Positions 22,514-37,165 of a stretch of 64,000 bases of DNA are shown here, piece by piece. The translations under genes were made by a program, and so were the position numbers. Below the pieces are notes generated by a model. It saw only the letters and a program-made list of their open reading frames with translations. It searched no databases and was not told the DNA's origin. Within the stretch, counting starts at the first letter, position 1, and every line of letters starts with the position of its first letter. Source of the stretch: Weissella confusa (GTDB taxonomy: Bacteria > Bacillota > Bacilli > Lactobacillales > Lactobacillaceae); contig JACSZT010000005.1 of NCBI GenBank assembly GCA_014332815.1, positions 1 through 64,000 of the forward strand, in the 5' to 3' direction.

Positions 22514-23503
22514 TGCAACAGGCTCGGATCATCAACGGTTATATCAGCCACGTATACCGTCGTGTCATCAACACGCTCAGTTGTGACGTTAATACTCATG
22601 TGACTATCCTCATAGGACGTGGCCGTCTTTTTGACCGTGCTTGAATCTTTCTTCGCCGTTTTCTTGACGGTTTGTGTGCTCGTCGCAATTGCTGTACCAC
22701 TGTGCTGTAGCACATCACTATCAATAACTAATGCATCCGTATCGGTTGCCACAGTATCACGATACAATGTGCCATTTCGCACAACATAGCCAGTATCGCG
22801 GAAACCATAATAATCACCATTAATCGCAAAAATCGCATTATGCTCGCTTGCCATCGATGACGTTTTTTCAGTGTAGTTTCGGCCATATGTATTATTAGCC
22901 AAGGCCGTTGCTACGTAATGATTTTTACCAACCTGTCCAATTGCGGTACGTGGATTAGAAGCCTGTGATTGACCAACTTCAGCGTCCTCAGAGACCGTTA
23001 CTTTACCGTTTTCAACCAGAGTTGGGCCAAAACTCAGTACCTGCTGAGCACCATTTTTAAGCAGTTCACTCGCTGTTTCATCGCTCTGATTAACTGACTT
23101 CATATTGTTATCCGACACCGCACGTTCACTAGACTGACCAGACCCGCCTACTGGATTGTTAATCACTTTGCCGTTAAGCACCATAGTTGATGACCCGCCA
23201 CCATCCAAATTGTAGGCGTAGGTTGCCCCGTGCTTTTTCATCACATTCGCCAATTGGTACAAAGACAGGCCTGTTGATTCTGACGTTCGGCCATCAGAAA
23301 CCACATTACCACCAATACTTGCCAAATCAACACCGCTGCCGGTACTAACCATGCCCAATTCATTTTTGGCGACTGCACCCCGTGACCAAAATGGTTGTAA
23401 ATCAGGTGGAAAATAAAGATAAATCCTGTCACACCGAACCACTTAATCGCCGTTTGATATTTTGCCATATTTTCCTCCTTACTCACTGTAGCCAAAGTAC
23501 AAC
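22316..23503 (-). CDS. secreted phosphodiester glycosidase (NAGPA-like) domain protein
   Basis: Start ATG at 22392, overlapping the previous stop; stop TGA at 23482; 296 aa restored. N-terminal signal anchor (MKRKLTLVTSAILTVYTSF), a Thr/Lys-rich spacer, then AIFAINGDYYGFRDTG, NPRTAIGQ, VVSDGRTSESTGLSLY and NLDGGGSSTMVLNG, the typical motifs of the NAGPA/YigE phosphodiester glycosidase family. Probably acts on exposed polysaccharide or teichoic-acid-like phosphodiesters. Confidence 0.85.
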
Positions 23504-23899
23504 ATTTAATTGTTTGAAATACGCCACCAATTAATAGCAAGGCTGAAATAACATAGTACCCAACAATAAAGGTCGAGCCCGTCCCTGCAATTTCTAAGAT
23601 ACCAGCGACGATCAAGGCAATGATGACCGACCAAGTGGCCAAATTCCCCCACGCCCAGAACGTTTTGTATTTTGGGGTTTGGGCAATTTCTGGCTTAATG
23701 GTCCAGTACACCCAATACACCAATCGTCGCAACTGCTTTTTTATTTTTCATCATAGTCTTTCACCTCGATAATTTGTACTATTACTATGCCCGGCAAACC
23801 TTAAACGATCACTCAAGGGAGCTGATGTCAAACTTAAATTTTGTGAATTAAAAAAGACCAGCCATTGGGCTGATCCATCCAAATTAAGCCGTTAAGCCG
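23306..23899 (-). CDS. small four-helix membrane protein
   Basis: Start ATG at 23467 after AAGGAGGAAAAT; stop at about 23834; 141 aa restored. Opens MAKYQTAIKWFGVTGFIFIF and has about four membrane segments (LVPAAVLIWQVLVV, SVIIALIVAGILEIAG, VISALLLIGGVF). I do not recognise the family. It lies between the glycosidase and the carbohydrate-binding gene in the same operon. A hairpin with a T-run (GACCAGCCATTGGGCTGATC) overlaps its last codons, so the true stop may be earlier. Confidence 0.6.
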
Positions 23900-25483
23900 C
23901 TCTTAGATAAGTCCACCGTACCATCAGCCGTCACCTTGCTTGATGCATCACCGGTTTGCGCTGTGGTTGGATAAGTCGTTACGGCAATCTTTTTCGTGCT
24001 ACCTGTTGATGAGCTTTTAGCACTAGCCGTTTTTGTGACTTCGTTATTAGCATCGTCATTATCTGATTGCAACGCTGCATAACTTGCACCACCTAGCTAA
24101 TGGTCTTATCCGCGTTCTTCTCATAGATTGCTGGACCAGTCGGTGATGTTAGATTCACACCGTTCATAATGATTGTGACTTCATCCTTATCACCAGCATC
24201 AACGACAATTTGTGCATCGCTCGCTGAACCTGTCATGTAATACGTACCACCCTTAGGTCTTATCAGACACCTTAACGCCTGAACCAGTTACCTTCACTTG
24301 GCAAACACTGTTCCTGACTTAATTTTCAAATCGTCCTTGGTATACACCGCATCCTTTGAATCACCATTAATCGCGACCACACCGTCACCCTTAAAGGTTA
24401 AGTCGTGCGTTGCATAAATAGCTGCTTTCTCCTCGTCGGTATCAGCAATCGTGCCGCCGTCAATCAAGTTAATTGAATTGTTCGCTGATGAAAGCTTACG
24501 TTCGGCTGAAATACCGTGATTACCATCTTCTGTACCCGTGGCGACTGTAACGTCTCCACCGGTAATTTCAACCAAGCCCTTATTTTCATCATTGTCTTGA
24601 TTTGATTCAATCGCATCATCCCCAGCCGACACATTAACTGTACCGTCAGTAATGTGCACCGAATCATGACCAACTAAACCGTCTTTAATTGTATCAAGGC
24701 CGTCACCGCCAGCTAGGAAGACCAGCTTACCGGCCGTGATATTCAAGATTGGTGTCTTGTAACTACCTGATGCATTCACCGCATCATCCGTACTACTAAT
24801 CGTGGTTTCACCACCATCGATATCGATTTCATTGGCTTGCATGCCTTCATATGAACTTGTGACCGCAATCTTACCGCCTGAAATCACTATTACCTTATCG
24901 CCCTGCTTAACGCCACTTGGCAACTTCACATAAGCATTATCAAAAGTTGCACCAGTGCCCGTTCCACCGTAGAGCATCGTACCGCCGGTAAAGGTCAACG
25001 TGCCATCCAAATCGACCGCCTCGTTGTCTGGGGATGAGCTAATCATCGCTTCTACCGTACCACCTGACATCGTGATGTCCCCGTTCGAACGCATGCCACC
25101 GGCTGGCCCGCCACCAGCCATGCCTTCAGTCAAACCAGTACCGGCCGTCACTTCAGTCGTCGTACCATTCACAGTAACCTTATAAGTAGACCCTGACTTG
25201 ATGTCAGTTGACGCAACGGCAACCGTGTCACCATCAGCGTTAACTGTGTAGCTTGCAATTGTCTTGTTTGCATCATCGACCACTGTGCTGCGAGACGGCA
25301 TCTGTCACTGATGCATAATAGAGCGATTGAATCGGATACGATTCTCCCGTTTGGTTATACCGATCTAGTCGCATATCCTCAGTTGCAAGTAACGCCTGCA
25401 AAATAGCCTTGTACTCCGCTTGAGTAATGATATATTTCACTTCATATCGATTGAAAACTTGCATATTATCACCAATCAGCCTT
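23702..25483 (-). CDS. carbohydrate-binding domain (Cthe_2159/DUF4353-like) surface protein, frameshifted
   Basis: Start ATG at 23754 after GAGGTGAAAGACT; stop TAA at the 25088/25483 joint. About 480 codons restored. Signal anchor (MKNKKAVATIGVLGVL), a Ser/Thr-rich part, then the beta-helix DUF4353 pattern: DEVTIIMNGVNL, NADKT, AIYATHDLTFKGDG, ITDGTVNVSAGDDAIES, DGGETTISSTDDA, GGTVEAMISSSPD and a Gly-rich end. The restored length is 1441 nt, not a multiple of three: near 24251-24262 the frame breaks (SDKT then KGGTYYM), fitting a 2-nt loss. Family members bind surface polymers and occur next to VTC/DUF4956 genes, as here. Confidence 0.8.
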
Positions 25484-26077
25484 ACGATTTGATTGTCCGG
25501 TAATTCACCTGCAATCAAAAATCGATTCGCCGTTTCATAATCGACCGTGATGCGACGCTTATAGGTTTTCTTCAAAAACTTCTTTTTAATCTCCAGGAAA
25601 ACTGGCTTAGTCGTAGTTGCTGGCCCATAAGATCTCACACGTAGTCGTTGTTTAAATTCATTGGGTTCTAATCGCAACGCTGGCACCATTCCTGCTGGTA
25701 ACAAATTCTCACCAATCGTTTGGTTTGAAATATTTAAATCCAATGTTGATGTCCTGATGTCCGTGTCAAACGATATTCGTAAGTCGCTATCGCATGACGT
25801 CGCATGGAGCGCAACTCGTTCGTAGGCCACCTTAATCACTGGTTGTAATTGTTTGCGGGCTAACGCTAGCACTTCACGATAGAACTGCTCGTTGTAAAAA
25901 TTGAATTAAGCATGTGCAATTTCCTTTTGTAAAATATCTGTGTAAGTCTCGTCGCTCTCTTGGAAGCTACGTTTTAGACCACTTTCAAATTTCGAAAAAC
26001 TCGTGGGACGCAACTGATAATCAGCTACTATTCGGCGCAGAAACGTCGGCATTCCTAACTCGGTTTTAATTTCCATC
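25286..26077 (-). CDS. VTC-domain polyphosphate polymerase-like protein
   Basis: Start ATG at 25464; stop at 25906; 248 aa restored. MQVFNRYEVKYIITQAEY (N-terminal VTC signature), YPIQSLYYDS-like segment, FKQRLRVRSYG (basic tunnel motif), VFLEIKKKF (ExK), and a late YERVA, LRISFDTDIR motif set. These line the tunnel of triphosphate-tunnel polyphosphate polymerases. No membrane helices. Encoded between the carbohydrate-binding protein and DUF4956, a recurrent trio in Lactobacillales. Confidence 0.88.
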
Positions 26078-26869
26078 GAAAGGCACGGGCAACGTTATTC
26101 CCCACCAGCATAATAATGACCGCAATCACGACTGGCAACAAGACCAATGTGAACGAAAATTTTTGCGGTGACACTCGTGAATTATAAGTTTTCAAGTAAA
26201 CCAAGGCTGTCACGAGTCCTAATATCATGGCCGTCACCATCGCAATGATAAACGTTGGTAATGTGATGGCAGTTCTCGTTGCGTGACCACCAAAGTCCAC
26301 CATATTCATTAGTAGCATGGCCAATAGCAATAATGTTGCGGCAATCACAGCATACGCAATGTATCCCAACCCTGACGCCAAACCAATGGCCATCGTCAGT
26401 AGGACATACGTAATCTCAGCTGGATCACCAGGCGCTGAACGGAAACGGATAATTGAGAACGCACCGGCCAATGAACGCAAGGCATCAATAAAGGCTTTAT
26501 CGTCCATGCCTTGCTTCATGCTTAGCAAATATTGTAACTCGAACAGTGACCCCAATTCAGTCGTTTTAATACGCTTCAGAATAAACTTTTCGGTGTATTC
26601 GGTCAAAATTGCTTCCACCTCTTGCTTATCATACAAATCTTCAGGCACCGTTAGCTTGAGCAATTGATCAGACCGTTGTAAATAGTTCAGTCATAACACC
26701 TGCGCCACTCACAGCAACCGTGGCTTCTCTTACGTACAATGTTATGTCCTACTGATGTGTCTCAGTTTACGGAATAGATGAGTGCTTGTCAACACTAAAA
26801 TGAGATTTTTTTAATATTCATCGGCGATAAGATTATATTGCATCGCAATCCCAAGGTTACCATTCGCTG
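25880..26869 (-). CDS. DUF4956 membrane protein
   Basis: Start ATG at 25913, seven bases after the VTC stop; stop at 26811; 228 aa restored. Three to four membrane segments (FIIAMVTAMILGLVTALVYL, LVLLPVVIAVIIMLV, VIAATLLLLAMLLMN) precede a soluble C-terminal domain with LYDKQEVEAILTEYT and IKTTELGSLFELQY. FSIIRFRSAPGDPAEI is the family signature. Likely partner of the VTC protein, although its biochemical role is unknown. Confidence 0.88.
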
Positions 26870-27067
26870 ATTTCAGTTATAGCTGCGATAACGAACAAGT
26901 CCGCCAACGCCACGTGTTACATCAAATACCCCATGGTGCAATCCTCCAAACAAAATAAAAAAGTCCCAGTAACCTGCAAAAACAGATTACTGGGACGAAT
27001 TAGCAAAAATCCGCGGTACCACCCAAATTAGTCGCATACAATCGCATGCCACTCTCTTTCAGACTAT
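26672..27067 (-). promoter_or_regulatory. T-box riboswitch leader upstream of the NhaC-type gene
   Basis: In restored order the promoter is followed by a stem-loop region (GAGAAGCC...GTGAGTGGC), then the conserved T-box AATTTGGGTGGTACCGCGG (displayed 27010-27029) and a terminator GTCCCAGTAATC...GGTTACTGGGAC with a T-run (displayed 26957-26999). The order specifier domain, T-box, terminator is correct only after restoring the blocks. The specifier codon cannot be assigned with certainty by eye. A possible 5-codon ORF after GGAGG follows the terminator. Confidence 0.88.
26764..26792 (-). promoter_or_regulatory. sigma-A promoter of the T-box leader
   Basis: TTGACA (26787-26792) and TAAACT (26764-26769) on the minus strand, 17 bp apart, both inside one block and followed in restored order by the T-box leader. 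Confidence 0.75.
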
Positions 27068-28651
27068 GGCGGTGCAACTTTGCAAAGACCATCGTGACCA
27101 ACAAGCTTAACGTCAATGGGACGTATGGTGATAACCCAAGACCAATAATGCTACCAGCAAAAATAATAATCAAAATAACAATAAGTGCTAACGCTTGTCC
27201 AAAGCGTGGTGTTGTTCGCTTTTCCATATGTATACTCCTCGTTCGTTACAATCTAGTCAGTTCAAGAATCGCGGTTACCAAGACTGCACTTGGCAAGAAC
27301 CAAGCGGCGTTCGCAATTTTAAAGCCAATCCACAGCATCGTTGGAATGACGTTTGTGCCCATCCACAATGCAATCAGCATCCCAATCAATAGGAACAAAA
27401 ACAATGGTGCCAAGGCAGTTTGCAAACCACTCAACATGTCACGTTGAATGTCTTCCCACGTCGGAAACAAATCAGTTTCTGAAATTGATGATGCCAAATT
27501 TGTTGAGTCTGACAATGGTGAACTCTTATCACCAAAAATTGCACCTGACAACACAGCACCGGCAACCAACGCTGGCTCAAATCCCATCGCCGTACCAACA
27601 CCCATCAAGGCCACCCCAACCGTTGCAAGTGTCGTGAACGCTGATCCAATCATTGAACCCAGAGCTGGCACCTTTGCCCAGGCCATCCCCACCAACAAAA
27701 CCAGCGGTACAATCGTCCACCAGGTTGGTGACAGCAAGTTAGCTAAGCTCGCCAACTTTGCGGTTGAAGCACCGGCATGACCGCCACCAATCACAAAGAA
27801 AATAATGAATGACACAACCAACGCTGGAACTGTCGTCCACATCAAATTCTTGATATGCGAAAGAGCCAAGGCCAACATAATAATGATGACAGTTGGCATC
27901 ATCGCTAACATGCCACCACGATTCAAAAGCGCTTGTAGCATCTCATTCTTAGCCGTCGTCTTGAAACCGTTTAACAAGATATCACCCAGCACTGCTGGCG
28001 TGTGATTAAGCAAGAAGAATGCGCCCGTCACGGCCACGTTGATTAGCAATGTTGGAAGTGACAAGCCAACACGATCAAAGGCTGACTTCCAAAGTTGTCC
28101 TGGCAAAATCGTTGCTAAGTATTGCTCACCAATCATAAAGTTGGCTGCAATTCCGGTAAAGACGGTACCAGTAATGACACCAGCCCCACTCTTAATGCGA
28201 TCAGCAATCGGTGCCATAACGGCCTGCAAAATGCGTTGTTCCGTTAGCAAACCACCTGCTTTCTTAATACCGATGCCTGTCCAGGCTGACAACAATGAGA
28301 ACACTGGTGACAACAAGGCAAAGAAGACAAATGGTGCGAAGTTGTGAACCGGCACACCCAGCGTTTGTGCAGCAAAACTACCCGCCACACCCCAAGGTAC
28401 CAAGTAGTTTACAACCGTTCCTGAGTCTTCCAATGAACGTCCCAAGGCCAAACGACAGTATTGGTAAATCGTATGCCAAACATTATCCTGAATTAATCGA
28501 CACCCTAATGGCGCTGATTGATCGGTACAAGATTGTCTTAACAACGTGGATTCCCGATCGTGAAAATCAAGGAGCCCACAAGCTGGCTTTGCAAGCCATT
28601 CATTAACAACAAACGCGCGCACCCACTCGGATGCGCGCGTTTTAACTTATG
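27068..28651 (-). CDS. NhaC-family antiporter or amino acid transporter
   Basis: Start ATG at 27227 after CGAGGAGTATACAT; stop at 28647; 450 aa restored. MEKRTTPRFGQALALIVIL opens it; motifs of the family: MLIALWMGTNVIPTMLWIG, GAIFGDKSSPLSDSTNLA, FFALLSPVFSLLSAWTGIGIKK; about 11 hydrophobic segments. NhaC proteins are annotated as Na+/H+ antiporters, but T-box-controlled members (YheL-type) have been predicted to import amino acids such as tyrosine. The T-box leader here favours transport of an amino acid. Confidence 0.85.
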
Positions 28652-29047
28652 CAAGGAAATCCTGGTCCAAGCGGTGCCGGCGTTGTTATCTCCGCCGACG
28701 GTAAGCAAACACAGCTTCATCACGCACTGGGTGAGATGAGTAATCACGAAGCTGAATTTCGAGCCGCTATTTTTGCCTTTGAGCAACTACTCCCCATTGC
28801 CTCGCCTGATGACACGGTGATGTTTTACATCGATTCAAAATTAGTGGCTGTGTCACCTCAAGCCACATTATCATGCCGAACAAGGCAATCATCAAAATCC
28901 ACGTCCACGATACCCAGCCTACTAAACCGGCGGGTTGGTAAAAACCTTTCATGTCTACGCTCCTTTCGGGAGTTCATGCTATTTTCTAGTATAATGAAAT
29001 TAGAGGTTTTTGTCATGTTAATCAAGTTATATGCTGATGCCGCAACC
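28454..29047 (+). CDS. RNase HI-like protein (opposite strand)
   Basis: Pieces on the displayed plus strand must be read in the order 29015-29047, 28652-28849, 28454-28606; 127 aa restored. Motifs: LYADAAT then QGNPGPSGAGVV (first Asp), GEMSNHEAEFRA (Glu), FYIDSKLVADS (second Asp), TTWIPDREN (last acidic residue). Short RNase HI form related to YpdQ/RnhA, acting on RNA-DNA hybrids. A TATAAT box precedes it at about 28990. Being on the other strand, it is an independent proof of the 198-bp lattice. Confidence 0.88.
28607..28648. terminator. bidirectional terminator between nhaC-like and RNase HI-like genes
   Basis: AACAAACGCGCGCACCCACTCGGATGCGCGCGTTTTAAC: a GC-rich palindrome with A- and T-runs on both sides, between two convergent genes in restored order. 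Confidence 0.75.
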
Positions 29048-29245
29048 AGTCATGGCTAAACATAACCGTGTGCTTGTTAAACTGTACAAATTCCATATCC
29101 TTAAAGTGGATTTTCTCGGTGTGCATCCCAATAATATGTGGGAAACGCAACGCATCATCTTCCAATGTCACACGTCGACGCAGAATGGTTGCAGCTGCAA
29201 CGACGACAAACACGAAGAATGAAACATATGTCCAAACGTTAAGGG

Positions 29246-32215
<2,970 letters not shown>

Positions 32216-34393
32216 GGGTGTTTTGCGTCGCTTGCATAACAGGCAACGTCATTCCCAAAACTTTTGGCGCACTATCACCAAGCAATTCAACGATTTCAGC
32301 TGATAAACGGACCGCCGTTGAGCCACCGACACTGGCAACCATCGCGGTAATGCCTTGTTCGACAATTACCTTAACCAGATTGGGCGCCGTTAGCTCAGTT
32401 TCAATTACTGTCAACGCCGTCTCGGCTGCCCCTTCCAGTTCTTCCACATCCTCAACTTGAAGACGAATCGTTTGCCCAACTGGTGCGACTGAACGGACCA
32501 CCACTGGTAAATCAAATTCACGTGCTGCATCGAATACTTCACTCACATTGCTTGCTAAACGCGTTTGAATGGCTGGCAATTTCAACTTCGTGAGGCGTTC
32601 TTGCAGGTACTTGAATACTGGATCCGGCAACGTTTGCACTGGCGTAATCGCAATCGAATCAGCTGAGTGAATCCCCACCGGATCCATATCCTCGACACCA
32701 CCAATTAACAGCGTCGTATCGCGCTTATCACGCACAACGACCATGGCAATTTCCTGGTCACCACGAATACTCTTATCCACGTTAACTTGGTGGGTCAACG
32801 AACGGTTCACCATCATCAAGCCAGCAATAACGGGTACCAATGGATAACCCGTGGCTGCCACCAGCATAGCTGAGGTACGGTCAAAGTAAGGCGTCAAACG
32901 CGTGATAACGTACTCTTCAGTCGTTGGGTTAACGGCGAAACGCACCTCCAACAAGCCGACGACATTAAAGCCACGGGCGACGGTAAAGGCTGCGTTACGT
33001 AGTTGTTGACTTCGGCCCACACCAATCGTCGCCCCAACCGATTTTTGCACAGTATCCAAACGGTTCTCCGTTTGAATACCAGCTGACTCCAGTTCACCAA
33101 AGGCAAACACTGGGAAACGAATGACAATGTGGTCCATTGTTGGTTCCAACAAAGCCGTGTGTTCCGCATAAATTGACGGTACGCGCACCTTATCCAGCGT
33201 CTCGCGAATCTTTGTTAGCTCAGCTAATTCATCAACAGTATAACCGCGACGAATAGCTTCCAGCAAAACCAAAATACGGTTATCGCGTGGGTGAATCAAT
33301 TGCTCAATAATTTCATTATCGGTCAACGCATTCATAACAGTCGGTGAGAAGTTACGGTTGTTAAAGTGCGCGGCACGAATGGCCTTTTCCAACGCTTCTT
33401 CAAACTTGTAGGTTGGCAAAATGCCATTATCCCAACGATAACGACGCACTGCCTCATACTTTTCGTCCCACAACTTGGCTACCAAGCCATCAGACAACCC
33501 ATAATACTTGGCTTGTTGCAATGTGTCGGTATCCCATGGATGATCCTTCACGGCACTTTCAAGATTATTAATGCGCTCTAACTTATAGAAGTAAAACGCA
33601 TGAATCCCTTGGCGAGACAATTCATCAGCCACCATTGCCATGGTGTATGACGCTGCTGCCCCATCCCCAAGGCGAAAGGCTCCGGTTCCAATCACCAACG
33701 CTGAATCATCCCCAAGCCGTTCACTCTCATTCTCCGTTTCAAACGTTGAATAGAATTGTGAGACTGACTCTTCGAATTCTCCAGCTGACGGTTCAAACGA
33801 TACTTGAACATTTACACCCATCTTACGCAAACTCGTAATCAACTTAATGCGATTACCCGGCACAAATACGCGCGTTGGTTGCTCAATTTCAATGACGTTC
33901 ATCACATCAGAAATTTCCAACGGCTCATAATACTGCTTGTGCGCTAGTTGCGGAATGAACGTTAAGTCAGTTGGATTGTTATTCATCAAGACCGTCTACG
34001 TATCAAGCGTCATCTCAGGGCGTGGCAATGATTGCCACAATGAGTCCGTCATCGCCGATTGATCGAAGAAGATACCACCGTTATCTTGATGACCGACCCC
34101 AATCACATGCAATTCGAGCCCGTCATAGAAGTAATTCACAATAGTTTGTTGACCATCACTTAGCATACTACTTGGGAGGTACTTTTCTTTGGCGAGGTCC
34201 TTCAGATTATCAACCATTTCTTCGTCGGCCGTCGTTTGTTTATTCAACATATAACGAACGATTAGTCGAAGCCATGATACACCGGTCACCTTATCAAGGA
34301 AGGCAATATGCGTAAATGGCATTGGTCGAATATCATCTGCCGTCACCTCATGGTCCAATGGCAAACGATCCGTCACCAATTGATATAAGCCGG

Positions 34394-35779
34394 TTCCACA
34401 TGGAAAAATGCCCTCTTTCAATATTTATATATGTGTTTTAGTTTACCATACCAAGCTTTAAGTTGCTTAAAGCACTTGGTAGGTCGCACTCATCGCAAAG
34501 CGCCCGTTATCCAACGTTTGCTGAATATTCATATGTTCAGCAAAGTCTGCATCACGATAACGAAGACGTGCTGTCTTAATACGCCATGATAACGTAGTTC
34601 TTTTCCAAAACCTTCTCGATGATCATGTTGGCCAATTGTTGTTGACCAGCACTCGTGTTCTTCAACTTCTTGTAATAATCAGCTTGTGAGATGTTACCGT
34701 CATTAGTTGTGGCGATTGACTTAGGACCAACGCCCCAGGCTGCCAATCCCAAAGCTGCCGCAACGACAACCAAAATAGCTACTACTTTCGAAGCTGACTT
34801 CAATTCCTTGTTAGAGAACTTTGAGTTTGCCTTAACCGCTTCCTTTTCCAAAGCTTGCAAGCGCAATGAATCACGGAATGTATCTTCCGTCATACCATTG
34901 TTAGCCAAAGCTGAGGCGAATTGTGCACCGTATTGCTTCTTAACTGAGTTGAATTGTGAGTTAACTGACTTCTCAGAAACCTTATCAACATCTTCAAGCG
35001 TTGTGTTTGTTGAGTCGAAGGCTTCCATCTTACCGCCCTTATCCTTAGTAGAAGAGTCAGTTGACTTCTCCTTGGCCAAGTCAGCAAACTTCTTACCATC
35101 ATCCAATTGCTTGATGATGTCCTTGGCTTCATCTTCTGAAGAAACCAAGATAACTGACACGTTCACATCAGGTGTGTAGCTGTCGATTACAGCTTGGACC
35201 TTCGTTGAATCTGACATTTCTTGTTCAACCAAGATATCAGTCATCTTTGACTTCATGTCCTTGAATGGCTTCTTTTCATCACGTGAATCCATCTTGATGA
35301 CAAAGTAACCTGAGTACGTTGATGACTTAACTGGTGTCTTCGTGTACTCACCCTTCTTCAAAGCAAACGCAGCTGTCTTGAAGTAACTAGCCTCAGATGA
35401 ACTTGATGCCTCTGATGAACTTGATGCCTCTGATGAGCTAGCTTCTGAAGATGAAGACTTTGATGATGCCTTGTCAGACTTGTTTGTCTTTGACATTGCA
35501 GCAGCTTGCGTGTACGTTGACAAAACGTTCTTCAAGTCTGAATCCTTGATGTTAACGTCAGCCTTAGCCAATTCGTTTCCGCTGCATAGCGATCAATCAT
35601 GTTTATCCCCTCGATTTAACAGTCGTAAAATACGAACAAAACTTTTATAACACATATTATTGTACATTATTTCCGAATTATTTTATACCATTTTTCCAGA
35701 AATAACTAAAAAACACGTAATCCAGGATTACGTGTTTCGTGTAATATCTTATTCAGCTGAAGAGCTTTCTTCTGATGAT
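34394..35779 (-). CDS. prsA: foldase PrsA-like parvulin protein, lipobox Cys replaced by Trp
   Basis: Start ATG at 34401 after AAAGAGGG; stop at 35749; 342 aa restored. Hydrophobic leader (VVAILVVVAAALGLAAWG), SQADYYKKLKNTSAGQQ, NSQFNSVKKQYG, the PPIC rotamase part (VSVILVSSEDEAKDIIKQL, KEKSTDSSTKDKGGKM), and a C-terminal Ser/Glu repeat (SSSEASSS). PrsA proteins are lipoproteins with LAAC; here the position reads LAAW (TGG), so lipid attachment would be lost and the leader would act as a membrane anchor. The codon is not at a block joint. Confidence 0.85.
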
Positions 35780-37165
35780 CGGCAACCATATCGTGACGCG
35801 TTGTTTCTTCAATCTCTGCAATGCGATCAACATCGAATTTTGCATTTGCACGGATTGCTGCCAAATCTTCAGCCGGTACGTGCCCCTCTGCTACCCAGCC
35901 AGCCGTTACAGCAATTTCTACATCTAACCAAGATTGGTATTGGTTCTCCAATGACCAAATGTGGCGCATTTCAGGTCTGCCCATCATTACCGTGTGCTTG
36001 TACTTACGCGCCAATGTCGCCAAAACGTCCTTGTAGGCCGCCAAGTCTGCCTTAATGACGTTGTTTGCTTGGCGTAGACGCAATGCTTGGGCGGTGTCCA
36101 CGACGTCAGTTGACGTCAAACCATAGTGAATCCACTTACGCTCATCCCCTAATGACTCTGACACATTGCGCGTAACTAGGCCAAGTTCAGCCATGGCTGC
36201 CTCTTCAACAGTTGGTGGCACATTGGCGAATGTACCAACTGCACCTGACAACTTTCCCGTTTCAACAGCCGCTGCGACGCGTTCAAAACGCTCCAAATCG
36301 CGGACAGCCGCTTGGTAAAAGCGCGCCATCTTCAAGCCAAACGTCGTTGGTTCCGCATGAACACCGTGGGTACAGTTACGCTTGTGTGGCATTGCTGATG
36401 ATCCCTTTTGACCGCCCTTAAAGCCCTCTTCAACCTCATGAATTTCTGAACGTTGCAAACCACGAATCTCAGTGGCAACTTCTTCCAACGTCGTTCCGAT
36501 AACGGCAATCGTCGTCACGTAGTCAGCATGCAAGTCACGTGGCAAAACTTGTGAGCCAATTGCTTGTGGCGCGACTTGCAAGTTCTCCAAAATCGCTGTC
36601 AAACGGTGCAACATGTAATCCAATACTGTCGTTGCATCAGGCAAAATAATACGCTCAGCACTTGAGTGTGAGATATCACGTTCATGCCACAACGCAACAT
36701 CTTCCATAGAAGTAACTGCATAACCACGCAAAACGCGTGACAACCCGACGATGTTCTCTGAACCAATTGTTTTCTCAGTGATTGTTGCATCAGCATCCAC
36801 CAAATCACGGAATTGGAGTTGCTCATCCCATGAACGGGCCGTCAATGGTTGCACCGTATCGTAAGCCGCTTCACGAGACATTCCAGCATCCACCAACTTC
36901 AAAAGCAATCGTTGTGAGTAAATCAAACCGTACGTGCGCTTCATATTAGCCAACATTGTCTCTGGGACTTCCCTTAACGTGATCTGACATTGCCATATAA
37001 ATCATCCCCCTTTGTTTGATTGCTTTAATCATAACAAGGAAGTGTCCGCATGCCATCTGCCAAACGGGTAAGCTTAGTCAGCTAGACCCACGCGCTTGAA
37101 GATATCGTCAACGTGCTTCAAGTGCCAGTTGTAGTCAAAGGCATCGTCAATCTCAGTCTTCGTTA
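35582..37165 (-). CDS. purB: adenylosuccinate lyase
   Basis: Start ATG at 35600 after CGAGGGGAT; stop at 37074; 432 aa restored, the usual PurB size. MIDRYAG-PEMRHIWSLENQYQ, HYGLTSTDVVDTAQA (first signature), GTFANVPP, the family signature KGSSAMPHKRN, ERDISHSSAER (His), and the end HVDDIFKRVGLAD. Acts twice in purine synthesis (SAICAR and adenylosuccinate cleavage). Residue 7, at the first block joint, reads Gly in the chosen phase where Arg is common. Single gene with its own promoter region. Confidence 0.92.
35708..35738 (-). terminator. terminator after prsA
   Basis: AAACACGTAATCCTGGATTACGTGTTTTTTAG on the minus strand, directly after the prsA stop in the same block. Confidence 0.8.
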
